A DNA stretch of 64,000 nt from Candidatus Woesearchaeota archaeon (GTDB lineage: Archaea > Nanobdellota > Nanobdellia > Woesearchaeales > JACPJR01), in assembly GCA_016187565.1 (NCBI GenBank), contig JACPJR010000005.1:22493-86492 (forward strand), read 5' to 3'. This document shows, in pieces, positions 33,096 through 42,059 of the stretch. The notes under the pieces were generated by a model. The model had not been told where the DNA came from. It saw only the letters and a program-made list of their open reading frames with translations, and searched no databases. Position 1 is the stretch's first letter. Every line of letters starts with the position of its first letter. The translations under genes were made by a program, and so were the position numbers.

Positions 33096-33644
33096 TTACT
33101 TTTGAATGTTGACCTCAATTCCTTTCCGGTTTAATAAGGTTTCATACCCGAGATCGAGCAAGTTCTGTCCAACCAGAGTTAACTCATCTGATACCGGACC
33201 ATCACGGTGAGATTGAGCAAGGATACCAATATCCACCCAATGTGAGCCATTGTGAGAAAGTCTATGAAGATAGGTGTCATTTACCATTCCATCGAATAGA
33301 TCGTTTACCCTTCCATCGAATAGATTGTTTCCTGGTTTCTGGTTCTGATCCACGACCTGGAGCCCCAAGGTATCATGTCCAGCAACAAACGGTCCTAAAC
33401 CAACAGAGAGCTTATCTCCCACCCCATCATTAGTAAAATACTCAATGACTAAATTGGTGTAACCAGAAAGACGTTGGCCATCACGATGATCAGGAAGTAT
33501 CAGCTCTAATCCAATGCGATCACCAACTGGCTGCACCATTACTCTCTCCTCTACAGTAACCGGTCTATTGTGGTAGATAGCAAAAGCCACTGCTCCGACA
33601 AGTGTTGCTGCAGCAAGCGCTTCTCTACGATAATGTTTAATCAT
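33096..33644 (-). CDS. Paralogous membrane-anchored protein, family copy 1
   Basis: A 182-residue protein with an N-terminal anchor (ALAAATLVGAVAFAIYHN) but no lipobox Cys, unlike its two siblings. DRIGLELILPD, GDKLSVGLGPF and VGQNLLDLGY are the shared motifs. A 24-bp tandem duplication in the gene gives LFDGRVND and LFDGMVND back to back. It is first in the operon; TTTATATAG around 33687-33697 is the TATA box and AAGGAGG precedes the ATG. Function unknown. Confidence 0.65.
   Translation of the reverse strand: MIKHYRREALAAATLVGAVAFAIYHNRPVTVEERVMVQPVGDRIGLELILPDHRDGQRLSGYTNLVIEYFTNDGVGDKLSVGLGPFVAGHDTLGLQVVDQNQKPGNNLFDGRVNDLFDGMVNDTYLHRLSHNGSHWVDIGILAQSHRDGPVSDELTLVGQNLLDLGYETLLNRKGIEVNIQK
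33280..33327. repeat. 24-bp tandem duplication inside copy 1
   Basis: Two adjacent copies of about 24 bp share TTCCATCGAATAGAT and differ at few bases. The repeat keeps the frame and lengthens a loop of the encoded protein by eight residues. Recent slippage is the likely cause. Confidence 0.7.
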
Positions 33645-33821
33645 AGTATCTTCCTCCTTAAAGAATTGCAGGAACGATTATGCTAGCCTATATAAACCTT
33701 TCGTAAATTTAGTTACTAGTGGGGGACAAAATTTCTTTAAAACTGCAACCACTCAAAAGGGACAAACATAGAAACATTTAAATAAAGAAGGAGAATCTCT
33801 AGGTTTTAAGGAGGTTATCAC

Positions 33822-34493
33822 ATGGCATTCCGATTATTTCAGAGAAAACAAGCAGAGTATACAGCAAGCGTACCTCTTCCCGTCAAAGTAATAGCTCAAC
33901 CTAATGAAGTCTATCAGGCTTTATTGACCGGTTTAGATGAAATGGAAGGGCAAGGGGTTGACAGGGTTGTGTTGTCCGTGTATGAAACAGAGCCAAGCTC
34001 AAACGCAACAGGGAGATGGATACGTGAGGATGGCATAGCTTATTATCCGCGTAAAACACTTACTCCAACTGAGCAAGCAATGATAGCAGATAGAAAGCAT
34101 TATCAGGTTGTTGCCTTAGTCATGGATAATGTTGGAAATCTAGTAAAGTATCCTGGAAGGGGCGTTGAAGTAACACAGAGAACACGTGTTAATCCCTTCT
34201 TATACAGAGTAAGCGAAGACTCACCATTACGTTATGTCACTGAATGTGGTGCTCACACCGGAGAAAATCTCAGAAGTTATGCAACTATTGCTGCAGCAAA
34301 TGGTTGGACTCCCGAAGGAGTAGAACAAAGCGTTCGCGAGGGTATTCAAGAATATCACGGAGTAACCAAACGATTAATGCAATCTGCAGGGGTTGATGAT
34401 GTGCTCCAACAAATGCAACAAAGAGCAGCTACACCGTTTGAATCCCTGATGATGCAGATGAGAGGGAATATCTCCCAAGCAAGGAGTAAATAA
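33822..34493 (+). CDS. Hypothetical soluble protein
   Basis: A 223-residue protein of no family I recognise, without signal peptide or membrane segment. It starts MAFRLFQRKQ, has an alpha/beta-looking first half (VDRVVLSVYETEPS, YQVVALVMDNVGN), and ends in helices rich in Gln and Met (VLQQMQQRAATPFESLMMQM). CATTTAAATAAA around 33774-33785 is a TATA box, and AAGGAGG lies before the ATG, so it is a well-expressed single gene divergent from the lipoprotein operon. Confidence 0.6.
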   Translation: MAFRLFQRKQAEYTASVPLPVKVIAQPNEVYQALLTGLDEMEGQGVDRVVLSVYETEPSSNATGRWIREDGIAYYPRKTLTPTEQAMIADRKHYQVVALVMDNVGNLVKYPGRGVEVTQRTRVNPFLYRVSEDSPLRYVTECGAHTGENLRSYATIAAANGWTPEGVEQSVREGIQEYHGVTKRLMQSAGVDDVLQQMQQRAATPFESLMMQMRGNISQARSK

Positions 34494-34576
34494 GATTTCT
34501 TTTTTTCTTATTCCTTTTTGGGGTCATCAGATTTAAATATTACCCTTGCCTTAAGAGATATCAGAGAGAGGTCAGT

Positions 34577-35263
34577 ATGATAACTATACCACCGATCAGA
34601 CATTTTCAGAAGGTACCTTCGCTTGCACGACAGAAAGTGCTCCATGTTCTTACGATACTGATACGGGCAAGTCTTCTGTTTGCTGGCATTGCCAGTATTC
34701 TTGACCAACAATGGCTTGTGTTGTTTCTATGTGCCCTCACCTTTACCTTAACGTTTTTACCTGTGCTCCTTTCACGAAGGTATCATCTCGAGCTTCCTCT
34801 TGAATTCGAGATTATCATTGTGTTGTTTATCTATGCCTCGTTATTCTTAGGCAATGCTCGAGGATATTATGTTTCCTATTGGTGGTGGGATATCCTGCTC
34901 CATACGACTTCAGGTATTGCTCTCGGCTTTGTAGGATTCTTGATCTTGTATGTTCTCTATGCCAGTAAACGCTTCCAGGCAAATCCCTTTGTTGTGGCCT
35001 TATTCTCCTTTTGTTTTGCCCTTGCTCTGGGAACGGTCTGGGAATTAGTTGAATTTCTCATTGATGCAACATTTCAGGCCCATAATGTCCATATGCAGAA
35101 AGGTTTAGTTGATACAATGAGTGATCTCTTGGTTGATAGTCTCGGTGCATTGATAGCATCGGTAACCGGATATGTCTACGTAAAAAGCAAGCGACCTGAA
35201 CTCTTGGCAACAGCAATCGAACGGTTCAGGAAAAAGAATCCGCATTTCTGGAAAGAGCATTAA
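34577..35263 (+). CDS. DUF2238 (YjdF-like) membrane protein
   Basis: A 228-residue protein with about five to six membrane segments. WWWDILLHTTSGIALG, GTVWELVEFLIDA and KGLVDTMSDLLVDSLGA are the defining DUF2238 motifs, with conserved His, Glu and Asp residues near the membrane. Function is not known. TATA-like GATTTAAATATT near 34530 and GAGAGGT before the start are visible. Trm5 follows 48 bp downstream but has its own TATA box. Confidence 0.82.
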   Translation: MITIPPIRHFQKVPSLARQKVLHVLTILIRASLLFAGIASILDQQWLVLFLCALTFTLTFLPVLLSRRYHLELPLEFEIIIVLFIYASLFLGNARGYYVSYWWWDILLHTTSGIALGFVGFLILYVLYASKRFQANPFVVALFSFCFALALGTVWELVEFLIDATFQAHNVHMQKGLVDTMSDLLVDSLGALIASVTGYVYVKSKRPELLATAIERFRKKNPHFWKEH

Positions 35264-35281
35264 CGTAAAAGTACAAAAAGG

Positions 35282-35291
35282 TTTTATATAA
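35282..35291 (+). promoter_or_regulatory. TATA box for trm5
   Basis: TTTTATATAA is centred 25.5 bp before ATG 35312, consistent with a leaderless message. Confidence 0.65.
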
Positions 35292-35311
35292 TACAGCCTT
35301 ATCTCAATGTC

Positions 35312-36370
35312 ATGCCGATCTTAAAAGTTCCTCTACCTGAAGCAGAAACAGTAAAACAGATCCTCATTAAGCATCAATTCTTGGATAAGACAAGGGGTAT
35401 AGTAAGAACAAAGACTTCGGTCTATTACCCAGTTAAAGACATTCCAGGAGCAAAGCAGGCAGTTGGCCAGCATGTTCCTGACGCTATTTCTCTTTCTTGG
35501 AGTAAAAAAAAGATGCCGTTACGCAAGGAAATAACAACCTTACGGGGAGCATTGTCTTCTGCATTAACAACAGCAGAACAAGAAGTGCTCAAGACCAGTT
35601 ATGATAGTATCGGGAATATCGCTATTCTTGAGATTCCCGCTGAACTTCAGGCAAAAGAAAGACATATTGCCCAAACCTTACTAACCCTGAACAAGAGCAT
35701 CAAGACCGTAGTAAAAAAGGCTGGCGTTCATGAAGGTACATTCAGGTTGCAACCATTGCAGTATCTTGCCGGAGAAAAAACAAAGGAAACGATCCATAAA
35801 GAGAACAATGTACGCATAAAGCTTGATGTCGAGCAGGTTTATTTTTCTCCGCGCCTGAGCACTGAACGCAGAAGGATCATGCAGCAGGTAAAACCAGAAG
35901 AAGATATCCTTGTGATGTTTGCTGGCTGCGGTCCTTACACCCTTGAACTGGCTAAAAATACCAAAGCAAGAGCAGTTGTTGGCATAGAAATCAATCCAAA
36001 AGGCCATCACTATGCAGAAGAAAACGTGAAGCTCAACAAGCTCAGTAATGTCACGAATTACTGTGGGGATGTCCGGGTTGTTGTTCCACAACTCCTGAAA
36101 AAAATAGAGAAAAAGTTCGATAGAGTACTGATGCCATTGCCCATGGGAGGTGAGCATTTCCTTGATGTTGCTTTAACAGCAGTAAAGTCAGGTGGGATTA
36201 TTCATTTCTATGATTTTCTTAAAGAAGAAGCATTTCCTCAAGAGGCAATCGCAAAAATTGCTGCTGTATGTAAAGAAAAAGGAAGAACCTACAAGGTTCT
36301 CCACACAACATTATGCGGACAGTACGCTCCGCGTTTATTTCGTGTGTGTATTGATGCGATGGTTCACTGA
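35312..36370 (+). CDS. trm5: tRNA (guanine-37 N1) methyltransferase Trm5
   Basis: A 352-residue class I methyltransferase that makes m1G37 in tRNA anticodon loops, which prevents frameshifting. Residues about 1-85 form the D1 recognition domain and about 90-170 the D2 domain. EQVYFSPRLSTERRRI opens the catalytic part, MFAGCGPYTLELAKN is the SAM loop, VVGIEINPKGHHYAEEN is the acidic SAM-ribose motif, and DRVLMPLPMGG corresponds to the NPPY-like catalytic loop. Archaeal-type gene; length is typical. Confidence 0.93.
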   Translation: MPILKVPLPEAETVKQILIKHQFLDKTRGIVRTKTSVYYPVKDIPGAKQAVGQHVPDAISLSWSKKKMPLRKEITTLRGALSSALTTAEQEVLKTSYDSIGNIAILEIPAELQAKERHIAQTLLTLNKSIKTVVKKAGVHEGTFRLQPLQYLAGEKTKETIHKENNVRIKLDVEQVYFSPRLSTERRRIMQQVKPEEDILVMFAGCGPYTLELAKNTKARAVVGIEINPKGHHYAEENVKLNKLSNVTNYCGDVRVVVPQLLKKIEKKFDRVLMPLPMGGEHFLDVALTAVKSGGIIHFYDFLKEEAFPQEAIAKIAAVCKEKGRTYKVLHTTLCGQYAPRLFRVCIDAMVH

Positions 36371-36554
36371 CTGCCTTGCATCTTTCCAGCAAATGGCTCT
36401 TTGGTTATAAAAGTTATTGTTTTGGTTTCTTTAGAGTAGTTACAAATGGAAAGATTTATAAATCAATTTGAAATCTTAAATAAAGCTCCCAACTGCTCCA
36501 AGGGGCAAGGGTAAAACTTAAGAAATTTAACTTAACCTACTTGGGAAATAAATA

Positions 36555-37328
36555 ATGTCAAATCAATATGCTGTGAGGTCACCAGAGTATTTGCAGAGAT
36601 TTTCTACGTTTAGAGACGGAACATCATTAGAACATATTGCTATGTCGGTCGAGAGGTTACAAGAAAAGAGAAACCTACAAATAGCCGATATGATGTGTGG
36701 AGATGGAGCCATAGGGAAATTCTTAGTAAGATATTTTGGAGTAGAAGCTATTAAATTGCTTGTTTTTATTGATGGTAGCCAAAAAATGTTAGATGCATTG
36801 CCTCTGGATGCACTACCTCTTGGTGCAAGTAAAGTTCTTGCAGATGTGCAAAAATTGGATTATCCTGCTAATCAATTTGATATAATGGTATGTAGATATG
36901 GATTAAATAATTTGGAGATTCAACAATATTTACCTGTATTAAGGGGGTACCTAAGGACTTTAAGAGAATATGGAATATTGACTGTTCAAGATCACTTTCC
37001 AAAAAATGATCCAGATGCAGAATTAATTAACACAATAGAAGGGTTAGTGGCTGTTCAAGATGGAAGAGATGATAAACCCTATATTCCTCCAATTAGCCAG
37101 TTTGAAGAATGGGTTGCTTTATCAGGGGGCAGAGTAGTGGCAAGGACTGAGTTTACCTGTGTCTGGAGTCTGAGAGAAAGATTCGAATGTAAGGGTAGAA
37201 CAAGTGATGGAGTGACCGAGGAATTGAAGAGTCTGTCTGAACACAACAAGACTGGAATTGAAATTGCTTCAACACCTGATGATATTATGATCAGTTATCC
37301 TATTGCTACTTTTACTATACAAAAATGA
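36555..37328 (+). CDS. Class I SAM-dependent methyltransferase
   Basis: A 257-residue Rossmann methyltransferase. NLQIADMMCGDGAIGKFLV near residue 40 is the SAM-binding loop, LLVFIDGSQKML the acidic ribose motif, and FDIMVCRYGLNNLE the motif IV region of the Methyltransf_11/UbiE type. The substrate is a small molecule or lipid by family habit, but nothing here fixes it. GATTTATAAATC about 100 bp upstream may be the promoter, which would leave an unusually long leader for this genome. Confidence 0.8.
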   Translation: MSNQYAVRSPEYLQRFSTFRDGTSLEHIAMSVERLQEKRNLQIADMMCGDGAIGKFLVRYFGVEAIKLLVFIDGSQKMLDALPLDALPLGASKVLADVQKLDYPANQFDIMVCRYGLNNLEIQQYLPVLRGYLRTLREYGILTVQDHFPKNDPDAELINTIEGLVAVQDGRDDKPYIPPISQFEEWVALSGGRVVARTEFTCVWSLRERFECKGRTSDGVTEELKSLSEHNKTGIEIASTPDDIMISYPIATFTIQK

Positions 37329-37360
37329 GTGAGCTGGATTTCCTAGTGCGCCCTTAACAA

Positions 37361-38119
37361 CTAATTACCTTTTATCTTTTCACAGAATACCCTGTAGGTC
37401 TCGATATTAGGATTTGTCAGAGAAGGTATGCTCCACACCCTACCAAGCTCAACAAAAGACCGAAGATTTGCTACGGAAATTGACGAAGGGAGTGCTTGAA
37501 GATAGCCCCGACAACGTTCATCTAACCGCTCCTGAGTACTCAACTGTTCATCAACACCTGCTTTAAGTCGAGGAGCAGCATCATAGAACCCCGTAAGCCA
37601 GAAAAAAGCAGTCATGGTATGATCAAAGACAGCATTCTCAGGAAAGTTTGCATGATAGAGATTTCCTGCAAGACCATCCTGATACTTTGATAGTTGATTC
37701 CTGCCCTTCAAGAGTGCAACACTTCTAAATCCGTAAGCATGGCTTACAGAAAGTCCTAAGCCCTGCATAACCGTGATAACATCTGAGAACACCTCATAGA
37801 CTAAAGGAACTTTATCTCCGTCATCTCGCTGACGAGTTAAACGCTGCATTGGTAATACTATCGGAACGTAACCCTCATTAAACTCTGCAAGTCGTGCATC
37901 AAAATTTCCTTGGGACTCCTCTGGCAACATACTGAGCATAGCTTCAAGCTTACCTTGTTCGCTCAGCTCTCGAATCAATGCAGATCCTCCTTTGCCCTCA
38001 GCCTCATCAAAACGTATACTTTCTAAACTTGATAAATAGACACCACTCTCTTGCTTTGCTGCTCGTGCTTGATATGCTTGTACGTATTGCCCAAATTGGT
38101 CTAAGGTAGCTGTTTGCAT
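37361..38119 (-). CDS. Hypothetical soluble helical protein
   Basis: A 252-residue protein without signal peptide, mostly helical by composition, and of no family I know. MQTATLDQFGQYVQAYQARA opens the protein; the open frame runs 40 codons further but TTTATAATAA around 38136-38147 lies about 25 bp before ATG 38119, fitting a leaderless start there. A structured repeat begins 79 bp upstream. The gene stands alone, convergent with the methyltransferase. Confidence 0.6.
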   Translation of the reverse strand: MQTATLDQFGQYVQAYQARAAKQESGVYLSSLESIRFDEAEGKGGSALIRELSEQGKLEAMLSMLPEESQGNFDARLAEFNEGYVPIVLPMQRLTRQRDDGDKVPLVYEVFSDVITVMQGLGLSVSHAYGFRSVALLKGRNQLSKYQDGLAGNLYHANFPENAVFDHTMTAFFWLTGFYDAAPRLKAGVDEQLSTQERLDERCRGYLQALPSSISVANLRSFVELGRVWSIPSLTNPNIETYRVFCEKIKGN

Positions 38120-38197
38120 TTGCCTAGCGAATAGTTTGTTTATTATAAACGTTATCCTTTGTCGATGTAAGCGTTTAATTAAATTGGAGAAAACTAC

Positions 38198-38541
38198 GCA
38201 CGCCACGCTAGTGGCGGCTGACGGATTGCTTGCGAGCAATCCTACGAAGCGTCCCCGGATGGGGCGTCCCCCGCTTCGTCAGCGCCCAACTGGTTACGCT
38301 CAGTTGACACGCATTTGATCAAACTTTGGTAAACACGCGAAAATGCCATGCATTTTCGGTGAACTGGGAAATTCTTTGAATTTCCGGTTTCCCGGAAACT
38401 TAGTTTCCGAGGATCCTGAAAATCCGTTGGATTTTCATGAGTTTGCGTGGCGTGCGACGAGCCGAGGCTCCTCCGGAGTGGCGAGTAGGGCAAAACCGAA
38501 GACATGAGGTTTTGACCGTCGCACCGCCATTAGTGGCGCTG
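38198..38541. repeat. Structured non-coding repeat element, copy 1 (long form)
   Basis: A 344-bp element built of nested hairpins. CGCACGCCACGC (from 38197) pairs with GCGTGGCGTGCG (38445-38456) as outer arms. Inside, GCTGACG pairs with CGTCAGC, CGAAGCG with CGCTTCG, and ATTGCT with AGCAAT. A second half, GCGACGAGCCGAGGC to ACCGTCGC, is shared almost exactly with the copy at 44097, but its inner hairpin differs while still pairing (CAAAACC with GGTTTTG). No coding potential is credible. The copies suggest a structured RNA or a palindromic mobile element. The rest of 38120-38644 holds only promoters. Confidence 0.75.
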
Positions 38542-38613
38542 GAAAATTGAATGTGGAAAGTTAAATGCTAGTTTATTTAATTGATTTATCTGCTCATTTA
38601 TTTCTTGAGATAC

Positions 38614-38623
38614 TTTTTTATAG
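38614..38623 (+). promoter_or_regulatory. TATA box for the P-type ATPase
   Basis: TTTTTTATAG is centred 26.5 bp before ATG 38645. This supports 38645 over the in-frame ATG 12 bases upstream; AGAGGT also lies just ahead of it. Confidence 0.65.
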
Positions 38624-38644
38624 TACCAGTTTATGGAAAGAGGT

Positions 38645-41314
38645 ATGAATGGGTATCATGACGCATCCATCGAGGAAGTCTGTACAGCGCTAAAGACGAG
38701 TCGTACAGGAATCGATGAAAAAGAGGCTCGATTCCGGCTTAAACGCTATGGGCTGAACAAACTCAAAGAGAAAAAGACCGTCAGCAAACTCAAAATCTTT
38801 CTCGAGCAGTTCAAAAATCCGGTTGTCTGGGTGCTTCTCGGTGCAACCCTTGTTTCACTTGCTTTTGGAGAAATACTCCAATCGACAGTTATTCTGATCA
38901 TTGTACTTATCAATGCCTTTCTTGGATTCTTGCAAGAATACAAAGCAGAACGTACAATCGTTGCCCTGCTTCGCCTCACCAAACTCCAGGCAACCATCAT
39001 AAGGGAAGGAAAGAAACAAACGATTGATGCTCTTTTTCTTGTTCCAGGTGACATCATTGTCCTTGAAACAGGAGATAAAGTTCCTGCCGATGCTCGTTTA
39101 ATTGAAGCAACAACCCTTCAGGCAAACGAGTCAAGTTTAACCGGAGAATCAGTAGCAGTACGAAAGACCATTGAAGCGCTTCCGAAAGAAACTTTACTTG
39201 CTGATAGAACAAACATGGTGTATGCAGGAACAATAATAACCAGTGGCAGGGCTCTTGCGCTTGTTACGCATACAGGAACAAAAACAGAAATGGGAAAGAT
39301 AGCCCATCTTTTGCAGGAAACAAGTACCCATGAAACACCACTCCAGCAGAGACTACGATTGCTGAGTAAACGGCTTGGATTTTATGTACTCTTGATCAGC
39401 GCAATTATTTTTACCATAGGAGTGGTACGTGGAGAAACAGCCTTACCGGTCTTAATGATTGCCGTTGCGCTTGCAGTAGCTGCCATTCCTGAAGGGCTAC
39501 CTATTGTGGTGACGATTTGTCTGGCATTAGGGGTTCAACGCATGGCAAAACAGAGCGTCCTTATCAGAAAGTTGCACGCTGCCGAAGCCCTTGGAAGTAT
39601 CTCAGTCATCTGTACTGATAAGACAGGAACGCTAACAAAGAATGAAATGACGGTAACAAAGGTCTATGCCAACCACGAGGAATATTTGGTGACGGGAAGC
39701 GGGTATGAGAGAAACGGTTCAGTAACAACCATCGAGGGAGTTTCTGTTGATACACGAGAGCTTGCCATGCTCTTTACCATCGGAGCAATGAACAATAATG
39801 CAGAGATTGAACGGGATGAAAACAATACTACAACCGAGGTTATCGGAGATCCTACTGAGGCCGCATTGCTCATTAGTGCAGGAAAAGCAGGTATTGACAT
39901 CGTTGCGACGAAAGTAAACCAACAACGTATCGGAGAAATTCCTTTTTCATCCGAACGTAAACGAATGACAACGATTCATAAAATAGGTACACGAAAATTT
40001 GCCTATACCAAAGGAGCTCCTGAGCAAGTTCTCCGTATCTGTACGAGCATTAAAATCGGAAAGACCGTGAGAGAGCTAACCATTGATGATAACGTTAAGA
40101 TTCTCAAACAGAATGAAGCCTTTGGAAAACAAGCATTGAGAGTTCTTGCATTTGCCTATAGAGAATTACGGCCAGAATTAGAACATAAAACCAGTGGTCA
40201 GGTTGAAGGAAAAATGGTCTTTGTCGGATTACAAGCCATGATGGATCCTCCTCGGGAACGGGTAAGTGAAGCTGTTGCAACCTGTCACGAAGCAGGCATT
40301 AAAGTAGTAATGGTAACTGGTGATCATAAAGATACTGCCTTAGCTATTGCCCAACAGGTAGGTATCACGGGTAGCGTGATTACCGGAAAGGAAATTGATG
40401 AGCGTGAAGATTTAGCAAGCATTGTTGATGACGTTGGTGTGTACGCACGTGTTGATCCAAGTCATAAGATTAAAATCATTTCAGCCCTTCAAAGAAAAGG
40501 TTATCGCGTTGCTATGACTGGTGATGGGGTAAATGACGCGCCTGCACTGAAAAAAGCAGATATTGGCATTGCCATGGGAATGAGAGGTACAGACGTTGCC
40601 AAGGAAGCGAGTGATATTATTCTTATGGATGATAACTTTACGTCGATTGTTAATGGCATTGAAGAAGGAAGAGGTATCTTTGATAACATTAAGAAATTTG
40701 TGAATTATCTGCTCTCGAGCAATTTAGCAGAAGTCCTTATTCTTGTCATAGCCATGTTCTTTATGTTTACTGATGGTCAGGGATGGGTAATCCTTCCTCT
40801 TGCGACCTTGCATCTTCTTTGGATCAATGTCATTACTGATGGACTTCCTGCATTAGCGCTAAGTGTAGATCCGAAGAGCTACGCATTAATGCAGCGACCA
40901 CCACGAAATGGAGAAGAGGGGATTATTACCAAGAACATGGCATTGAACATTATAACTGTGGGAATACTTGTTGCTTTCGTTGTGTTGGGACTTTTTGCCT
41001 ATTATCTTCCTGACGCTGCAAAAGCCAGAACCATCGCCTTTACTGCCGTAATCGTTTTTGAGATGGTGAGAATCCAGATGATTCGATCGCACTATAAACT
41101 GGGTGTGTTCTCAAACAGATGGTTACTTGGAGCAATCTGCTCTTCTCTTGTCCTGCAATTACTCGTACTTTATACACCCCTCCAAACGATATTTAATGTT
41201 GTCCCTCTCGGATTGATTGATTGGGCAATAATCATCGGCGTAACTATTCCTTTATTCGCTGTAGCCATGCTTGCTTCTCTTGCCATTAAGAAAGTAACGA
41301 ATCAACGAGATTAG
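38645..41314 (+). CDS. P-type cation-transporting ATPase (PIIA/PIIIA-like)
   Basis: An 889-residue ion pump. An N-terminal cation ATPase domain (about 5-70) precedes ten membrane helices. LTGES is the dephosphorylation motif, AAIPEGLPIVVT in helix 4 is the Ca2+-ATPase type ion site, CTDKTGTLTKNEM carries the phosphorylated Asp, KGAPE is in the nucleotide domain, and MTGDGVNDAPALKKADIGIA is the hinge. PEGLP points to calcium or a related cation, but Na+ or Mn2+ cannot be excluded. It starts 104 bp after the structured repeat and is divergent from an unrelated gene. Confidence 0.93.
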   Translation: MNGYHDASIEEVCTALKTSRTGIDEKEARFRLKRYGLNKLKEKKTVSKLKIFLEQFKNPVVWVLLGATLVSLAFGEILQSTVILIIVLINAFLGFLQEYKAERTIVALLRLTKLQATIIREGKKQTIDALFLVPGDIIVLETGDKVPADARLIEATTLQANESSLTGESVAVRKTIEALPKETLLADRTNMVYAGTIITSGRALALVTHTGTKTEMGKIAHLLQETSTHETPLQQRLRLLSKRLGFYVLLISAIIFTIGVVRGETALPVLMIAVALAVAAIPEGLPIVVTICLALGVQRMAKQSVLIRKLHAAEALGSISVICTDKTGTLTKNEMTVTKVYANHEEYLVTGSGYERNGSVTTIEGVSVDTRELAMLFTIGAMNNNAEIERDENNTTTEVIGDPTEAALLISAGKAGIDIVATKVNQQRIGEIPFSSERKRMTTIHKIGTRKFAYTKGAPEQVLRICTSIKIGKTVRELTIDDNVKILKQNEAFGKQALRVLAFAYRELRPELEHKTSGQVEGKMVFVGLQAMMDPPRERVSEAVATCHEAGIKVVMVTGDHKDTALAIAQQVGITGSVITGKEIDEREDLASIVDDVGVYARVDPSHKIKIISALQRKGYRVAMTGDGVNDAPALKKADIGIAMGMRGTDVAKEASDIILMDDNFTSIVNGIEEGRGIFDNIKKFVNYLLSSNLAEVLILVIAMFFMFTDGQGWVILPLATLHLLWINVITDGLPALALSVDPKSYALMQRPPRNGEEGIITKNMALNIITVGILVAFVVLGLFAYYLPDAAKARTIAFTAVIVFEMVRIQMIRSHYKLGVFSNRWLLGAICSSLVLQLLVLYTPLQTIFNVVPLGLIDWAIIIGVTIPLFAVAMLASLAIKKVTNQRD

Positions 41315-41350
41315 AGAAAATAGAATTCATTTCCATACTGAGCATCAAGT

Positions 41351-41968
41351 TTACCCAACAGTCTCGAACGGTCTCTCTCGTTTTTGCTTACGACGTTCTC
41401 TATCAATTCTCAAATTGGCTTCACCTTGATACAATCGGAGAAGTTCCTCTAAACGCTCACTTGGTAGTGCTATCATCCTGAGATTATCACCTTCATCAGA
41501 TTCTGAAGCAATATTTTGTGGATCAATATGGTACTGTACTGTGACCGTACCTTGCCGTGCCGCGTCATGTATGTATCCACTAACATGTCCTGATGAAACA
41601 GCATTTTCTGTGTCTATTCCCAAAATGCCTGCACGAGCTAAGAGATCCTGTAACTGAGGAACAACATATGTTCCATTATACCAAACTTTATTGCTGTAGA
41701 CTAAGCCTGGTGGACTTTCGCGAGAAGTCAAATCTCCAAAAGGTTTTCCATCAATAAAGGTACGAACCTGCAGAGTAATCCGCGAAGACAGATTTGATAG
41801 AGAAAGATCTCGGGGTGTATACCTCACATGAGCAGTATCATTGATGAAAAGATTCAATGGTTCTTGGCTTGTGGTTGATGGTGACAAGGTACTTGCTAAT
41901 CCTAATACCCCTACACTTCCCAGAATCAGCCCTAGAGAGGTCCTTATTCTAGCGTCATACCTTTGCAT
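41351..41968 (-). CDS. Secreted or membrane-anchored hypothetical protein
   Basis: A 205-residue protein with an N-terminal hydrophobic stretch (LGLILGSVGVLGLASTL) after a basic start, so exported or anchored. The body contains sequons (NLSS, NGTY) and beta-prone segments such as ITLQVRTFIDGKPF and VTVQYHIDPQN; the C-terminus is a charged helix (RIDRERRKQKRERP). No family recognised. TTTATAAG at 41991-41998 is centred 26.5 bp before the ATG, fitting a leaderless transcript. Confidence 0.6.
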   Translation of the reverse strand: MQRYDARIRTSLGLILGSVGVLGLASTLSPSTTSQEPLNLFINDTAHVRYTPRDLSLSNLSSRITLQVRTFIDGKPFGDLTSRESPPGLVYSNKVWYNGTYVVPQLQDLLARAGILGIDTENAVSSGHVSGYIHDAARQGTVTVQYHIDPQNIASESDEGDNLRMIALPSERLEELLRLYQGEANLRIDRERRKQKRERPFETVG

Positions 41969-42059
41969 CTAATAAAGAAATCTTGATGATCTTATAAACG
42001 TTATTCTCACTTCGCTAAGACTCCGGAAACGAACAATGATTTGTAGTGCAACGCGGTTA

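Noticed and set aside
38242..38505. An 87-residue open frame inside the structured repeat
   Set aside because: Its translation is low-complexity and follows the hairpins; the frame is not kept in the second copy of the repeat.
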